DNA of 64,000 nucleotides from Phytopseudomonas punonensis. Its GTDB lineage: Bacteria; Pseudomonadota; Gammaproteobacteria; Pseudomonadales; Pseudomonadaceae. The first letter of the stretch is position 1. Each line of letters opens with the position of its first letter. Under the pieces are notes generated by a model. It saw only the letters and a list, made by a program, of their open reading frames with translations. It made no database searches and had not been told where the DNA came from. The position numbers and the translations under genes were made by a program. Positions 61,966-64,000 of the stretch are shown here, one piece after another. The stretch covers positions 436,115 to 500,114 of the forward strand of contig NZ_FRBQ01000001.1 in the NCBI RefSeq assembly GCF_900142655.1, written 5' to 3'.

Positions 61966-63195
61966 TCAGGCATTCAGCCCGAACGGGTCATCCACCGAGT
62001 GGCTTGGCTGGGTAAACCAGCGCGGGCCTTCGGCGGTCATGTAGAAGTGATCCTCCAGACGAATACCGAACTCGCCTGGCACACAGATCATCGGCTCGTT
62101 GCTGAAGCACATGCCTTCGGCGAGCGGCGTGTCGTCGCCACCGACCAGGTACGGGCCTTCATGGATGTCCAGCCCGATGCCATGACCGGTGCGGTGCGAC
62201 AGACCCGGCAGCTTGTAGCCAGGCCCGAGGCCGGCGGCTTCCAGACTGCGCCGTGCGGCGGCGTCAACACTGGCGCACGGCGCACCGAGCACAGCGGCTT
62301 CGAAAGCGGCTTGTTGGGCAGCCTTTTCCTTGTTCCAGAAATCGCGCTGGCGCTCGCTCGGCGTGCCGAAGACGTAGCTGCGGGTGATGTCCGACAGGTA
62401 GCTGTGTACCTGGCAGCCGGTGTCGATCAGCACCATGTCGCCATCTTTCAGGGTCTGTGCATGCTTCACACCGTGTGGAAAGGCACTGGCCGGGCCGAAC
62501 AGAACGATGCAGAAGATCGAGCCTGGCGCGCCGACCTTGCGGTGTGCCTGGCGAATGAATTCAGCCACTTCAGTGGTGGTGATGCCTTCATGGAGAATGC
62601 TGGCGGCTGCCTTGTGCACTTCCAGGGTCATGTCCTTGGCGCGCTGCATCAGTGCGATTTCCGCCGCCGATTTGCACTGCCGACAGGCCGCCGTGATCAC
62701 CCCGGCGTCGATGAAGCGGTAACCGCTGGTCAGCTTGCGAATGCCTTCGAACATGAAAAAAGGCAAGGAAGAACAAAGACCTACCTGAGGCGGCGCACCA
62801 TCATTGGGCGCTACACCAAGGCGGCGCAGACAGCGCAGTAGCAGCGCATAGGGACTCTCGTGCTCCTCCCAGGTATTGACGGTGCCCGGCACCACTTGGA
62901 AGTCACGCACAGTGCCTTCCTCGAAGGTCGGCGCCAGGTACTCCAGAACGCCGTTGGCTGGCAGAATCGCCCCGACCATGCGCTCGCTGGGGTTCCATTT
63001 CACCCCGGTGAAGTACTGCAGGTTGCTGCCTGCGGCGATGAACAGCGCCTCGATGCCCTGCTCGCGCATCAGTGCCTGAGCCCGCTCGATGCGCGCCTGA
63101 TATTCCGCTTCGCTGATCGGCTGCGTGCCGGCCGTCATGTCCTGCAGGCGGGCCAAGGCCTGCTCTGGCGTGCTACCGCCCACTCCCAGTGTCAT
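61966..63195 (-). CDS. mdpA: M24-family metallo-dipeptidase
   Basis: A 409-residue pita-bread metallopeptidase (aminopeptidase P / prolidase-like). The five metal ligands are visible in LIDTGCQV, SDITRSYVFG, HRTGHGIGLDIHEGP, FSNEPMI and IRLEDHF. An N-terminal creatinase-like domain precedes them. ATG 63195 has GAGG 8 bases upstream. In P. aeruginosa the equivalent gene beside psdR is mdpA, a dipeptidase repressed by PsdR (from memory). Divergent from psdR across the proposed operator. Confidence 0.9.
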   Translation of the reverse strand: MTLGVGGSTPEQALARLQDMTAGTQPISEAEYQARIERAQALMREQGIEALFIAAGSNLQYFTGVKWNPSERMVGAILPANGVLEYLAPTFEEGTVRDFQVVPGTVNTWEEHESPYALLLRCLRRLGVAPNDGAPPQVGLCSSLPFFMFEGIRKLTSGYRFIDAGVITAACRQCKSAAEIALMQRAKDMTLEVHKAAASILHEGITTTEVAEFIRQAHRKVGAPGSIFCIVLFGPASAFPHGVKHAQTLKDGDMVLIDTGCQVHSYLSDITRSYVFGTPSERQRDFWNKEKAAQQAAFEAAVLGAPCASVDAAARRSLEAAGLGPGYKLPGLSHRTGHGIGLDIHEGPYLVGGDDTPLAEGMCFSNEPMICVPGEFGIRLEDHFYMTAEGPRWFTQPSHSVDDPFGLNA

Positions 63196-63255
63196 CTGCA
63201 CATCCTCGTCTGGCGACGGCAACGGATATCGCTGCCGGGTCATTCACTGCGGCAA

Positions 63256-63276
63256 AATTTAAGTGCAACTTAAATT
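63256..63276. promoter_or_regulatory. Candidate PsdR operator in the mdpA-psdR gap
   Basis: Two perfect 9-bp arms, AATTTAAGT and ACTTAAATT, separated by GCA. A related palindromic site, ACTTAAAAAGT, lies at 63301-63311. Both sit between divergent mdpA and psdR. The spacing of arms suits an HTH dimer. Confidence 0.6.
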
Positions 63277-63383
63277 GCGGTCAAAGCATTTTTCAGTGGG
63301 ACTTAAAAAGTGCGCTAATCTTCCGGCTGAAGTCCCTACGCTGCCTAGGTATACTGAGCCCACTCGAACAACGAATCTTCACC

Positions 63384-63950
63384 ATGACAGCAGATCGCAT
63401 TGGCGAACGCCTGCGCCGCTATCGGCGTGCCGCCGGCAAGACTCTCAATCAGGTAGCCGCCGACGCCGGCCTGACTGCCAGCTTCCTGTCCCAGGCCGAA
63501 CGCAACCTCACCGGGGTGTCGATTTCATCGCTGGCGAGCATCGCCAAATCGCTGAATATTCCGCTTAACGCCCTGTTCGACCAGCCCGTTCAGGCGCAGC
63601 CCGACTCCCACGTCAACGAGCGCGTGCGCTACACCGTTGGTGGCCAGCTGCTGGCCTACGAGCGGCTGTCGAGCTCGTTTCCCGGCAACTCGATCAACGC
63701 CGTGAAGATGAATATCCCGGTGGGTTACGAGTCCGAGCTGATCGCCCACGAAGGCGTGGAGTTCTCCTACGTGCTGGCCGGGCAGATCGTCTACACCATC
63801 GAGGGCCGCGACTATCCGCTCGGCCCTGGCGACTCGGTGCATTTCGATGCGGGCAAGCTGCACCGCCTGGCCAATGCCGCCGACGAGCCCGCCGAAGTGC
63901 TGACCATGACCACCATGGCGTTGTTTGGCGATCACCCAGCCAATGAGTGA
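63384..63950 (+). CDS. psdR: XRE-cupin regulator PsdR
   Basis: A 188-residue regulator: N-terminal XRE-type HTH (IGERLRRYRRAAGKTLNQVA; ADAGLTASFLSQAERNLTGV) and C-terminal cupin (HEGVEFSYVLAGQIVYTIEG; YPLGPGDSVHFDAGKLHRLA) that probably senses a small ligand. PsdR represses dipeptide uptake and mdpA in P. aeruginosa. The start at 63384 matches the HTH; the open frame upstream to 63189 crosses the promoter and is rejected. The ribosome-binding site is weak. Confidence 0.92.
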   Translation: MTADRIGERLRRYRRAAGKTLNQVAADAGLTASFLSQAERNLTGVSISSLASIAKSLNIPLNALFDQPVQAQPDSHVNERVRYTVGGQLLAYERLSSSFPGNSINAVKMNIPVGYESELIAHEGVEFSYVLAGQIVYTIEGRDYPLGPGDSVHFDAGKLHRLANAADEPAEVLTMTTMALFGDHPANE

Positions 63951-64000
63951 TTTATGCACCAGTTCAGGGCAAATACGCGCAATGTTAGTGCTGCTTAATT

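Overview
The window is ordinary, gene-dense chromosome from a GC-rich Pseudomonas. The gene order closely follows the P. aeruginosa stretch from cysNC through algW, his/murA, mla, kds/lpt, rpoN, fagA-fumC-sodA, tldD, mreBCD, gatCAB, mag, roxSR and dpp/psdR (that comparison is from memory, not a search). The breaks in synteny and the interspersed repeats suggest another lineage, perhaps the mendocina/oleovorans/alcaligenes side of the genus; this is inference. No rRNA, tRNA, CRISPR array, prophage or intact insertion sequence was seen.

Layout. 0-5 kb: a lipase, a tiny exported peptide, an OsmE-like lipoprotein and the sulfate-activation genes cysD-cysNC. 5-12 kb: a Nif3-like protein, the AlgW protease and the operon ibaG-murA-hisG-hisD-hisC. 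12-22.5 kb: the Mla phospholipid-transport operon divergent from kdsD-kdsC-lptC-lptA-lptB, then rpoN-hpf-ptsN-rapZ-ptsO. 22.5-30 kb: the Fur-boxed fagA-fumC-orfX-sodA operon, pmbA, darP and tldD. 30-39 kb: one minus-strand block mreB-mreC-mreD-maf-rng-yhdP-nitrilase-tldD. 39-42.3 kb: gatCAB. 42.3-45 kb: an RlpA-like lipoprotein, a LysR regulator and an HPP/CBS membrane protein. 45.3-55.7 kb: the six-gene mag operon around a bacterial alpha-2-macroglobulin. 56-64 kb: a permease, the RoxS/RoxR redox two-component system, a SIMPL-domain protein and a dipeptide-use module (dppA, mdpA, psdR).

The common theme is the envelope: LPS assembly (kds/lpt), phospholipid traffic (mla, yhdP), cell-wall synthesis (murA, mre, rlpA), envelope stress (algW) and the periplasmic mag system. 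The most interesting reading concerns mag. MagE (DUF2300) looks like a degenerate penicillin-binding transpeptidase fused to a SpoIID-like region and an HExxH tail, and MagC (DUF1175) looks like an NlpC/P60 cysteine peptidase, so the macroglobulin appears to be built into a peptidoglycan-related complex.

The second notable layer is repeats. Three copies of a roughly 141-bp hairpin element show compensatory changes in their stems. Each begins at a stop codon (cysNC, magB, magA), and one appears to have taken over the 5' end of magC. A second, nested-palindrome element occurs as an inverted pair around the mag/rox region, and a third short unit sits at 0.2 and 45.2 kb. Two very small genes (44 and 43 codons), a probable ATA start for mreC and a candidate PsdR operator complete the picture.
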